Of a stretch of DNA of 64,000 nt, positions 63,745 to 64,000 are shown piece after piece (position 1 is the stretch's first letter; each line of letters starts with the position of its first letter). Below the pieces are notes generated by a model that saw only the letters and a list, made by a program, of their open reading frames with translations, was not told where the DNA came from and ran no database searches. Origin of the DNA: Elgaria multicarinata webbii (lineage: Eukaryota; Chordata; Lepidosauria; Squamata; Anguidae); contig NC_086192.1 in assembly GCF_023053635.1 (NCBI RefSeq), positions 12,873,501 through 12,937,500 of the forward strand, written 5' to 3'. The translations under genes were made by a program, and so were the position numbers.

Positions 63745-64000
63745 GTAAGTGATGCAGACTTGAGCACGCAATTGTGAACCCGAGGTTGGACCCTGAGAAT
63801 TCCCCCCTGTGTTTCGGATTGCGTGCAATAACTGCTCAGGAGCACTGATACCTCTTGCCAACTGCCTGGTTCAGAACTACATACAATTTCTTATAAACAG
63901 TTAATTAGGCCTGGGAGCCGGAGGCCTAATTGGTGGGCTATTCCAAAATTTAGGTGCTAACACAGAAAAGGCCCTCTCTCTTCTCCCTATGAGCAGGCCC
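63745..64000 (+). other. RASA4 intron 2, start
   Basis: No further exon before the window edge. From about 63900 a reverse LINE fragment begins (CACAGAAAAGGCCCTCTCTC). Confidence 0.6.

Noticed and set aside
1-64000. Endogenous retroviruses or other virus-derived elements
   Set aside because: No LTR pair, gag, pol or env-like reading was recognised; the retroelements seen are non-LTR.

Overview
This is a vertebrate genomic window, almost certainly from a squamate reptile (lizard or snake). It holds split genes with GT/AG introns. Its repeats combine BovB (RTE) LINEs, a tRNA-derived SINE of Sauria type, many CR1 3' ends carrying the ATTCTATGA tail repeat, L2-like LINE ends, hAT elements and palindromic MITEs. 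No RNA gene, CRISPR array, endogenous retrovirus or prokaryotic feature was recognised.

Four host genes were reconstructed exon by exon, and every exon junction keeps reading phase. (1) ANKFY1 (Rabankyrin-5), + strand: the last six coding exons, 147-7181, ending in the FYVE finger. A long 3' UTR probably runs to a poly(A) signal near 12.63 kb. (2) CYB5D2 (neuferricin), - strand, complete: four exons between 18729 and 13913, 257 codons, tail to tail with ANKFY1. (3) A class I SAM-dependent methyltransferase of the 'putative methyltransferase DDB_G0268948' type, - strand, complete: six exons between 27663 and 20657, 270 codons. (4) RASA4 (CAPRI), + strand: the first two coding exons, 50543-50607 and 63688-63744, divided by a 13-kb intron. 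The first exon lies just downstream of a CpG-rich, TATA-containing promoter. Short exons such as RASA4 exon 1 and CYB5D2 exon 4 were found from splice phase and protein-family similarity, not from long open frames.

Layout: 0-7.2 kb is the ANKFY1 3' half; 7.2-12.65 kb its 3' UTR; 13.9-18.7 kb CYB5D2; 20.6-27.7 kb the methyltransferase; 27.7-50.1 kb a gene-poor, repeat-rich interval; 50.2-64 kb the RASA4 promoter, first exon and intron 1. The gene products are unrelated: endosomal trafficking, a heme-binding MAPR protein, a small-molecule-type methyltransferase and a Ras GAP. They are neighbours by synteny, not a pathway.

The less ordinary content is structural. A TA-flanked MITE exists as a 165-bp monomer and as an inverted dimer of it. 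A BovB copy is flanked by direct repeats of about 125 bp inside the methyltransferase's last intron. One BovB joins its own 5' and 3' ends. A VNTR-bearing insertion has its empty site preserved 2 kb away. A 98-bp minisatellite carrying octamer motifs sits beside CYB5D2 exon 1. There is also a large near-perfect palindrome, a spaced inverted duplication and a three-level transposon nest. No multi-gene novel system is visible.
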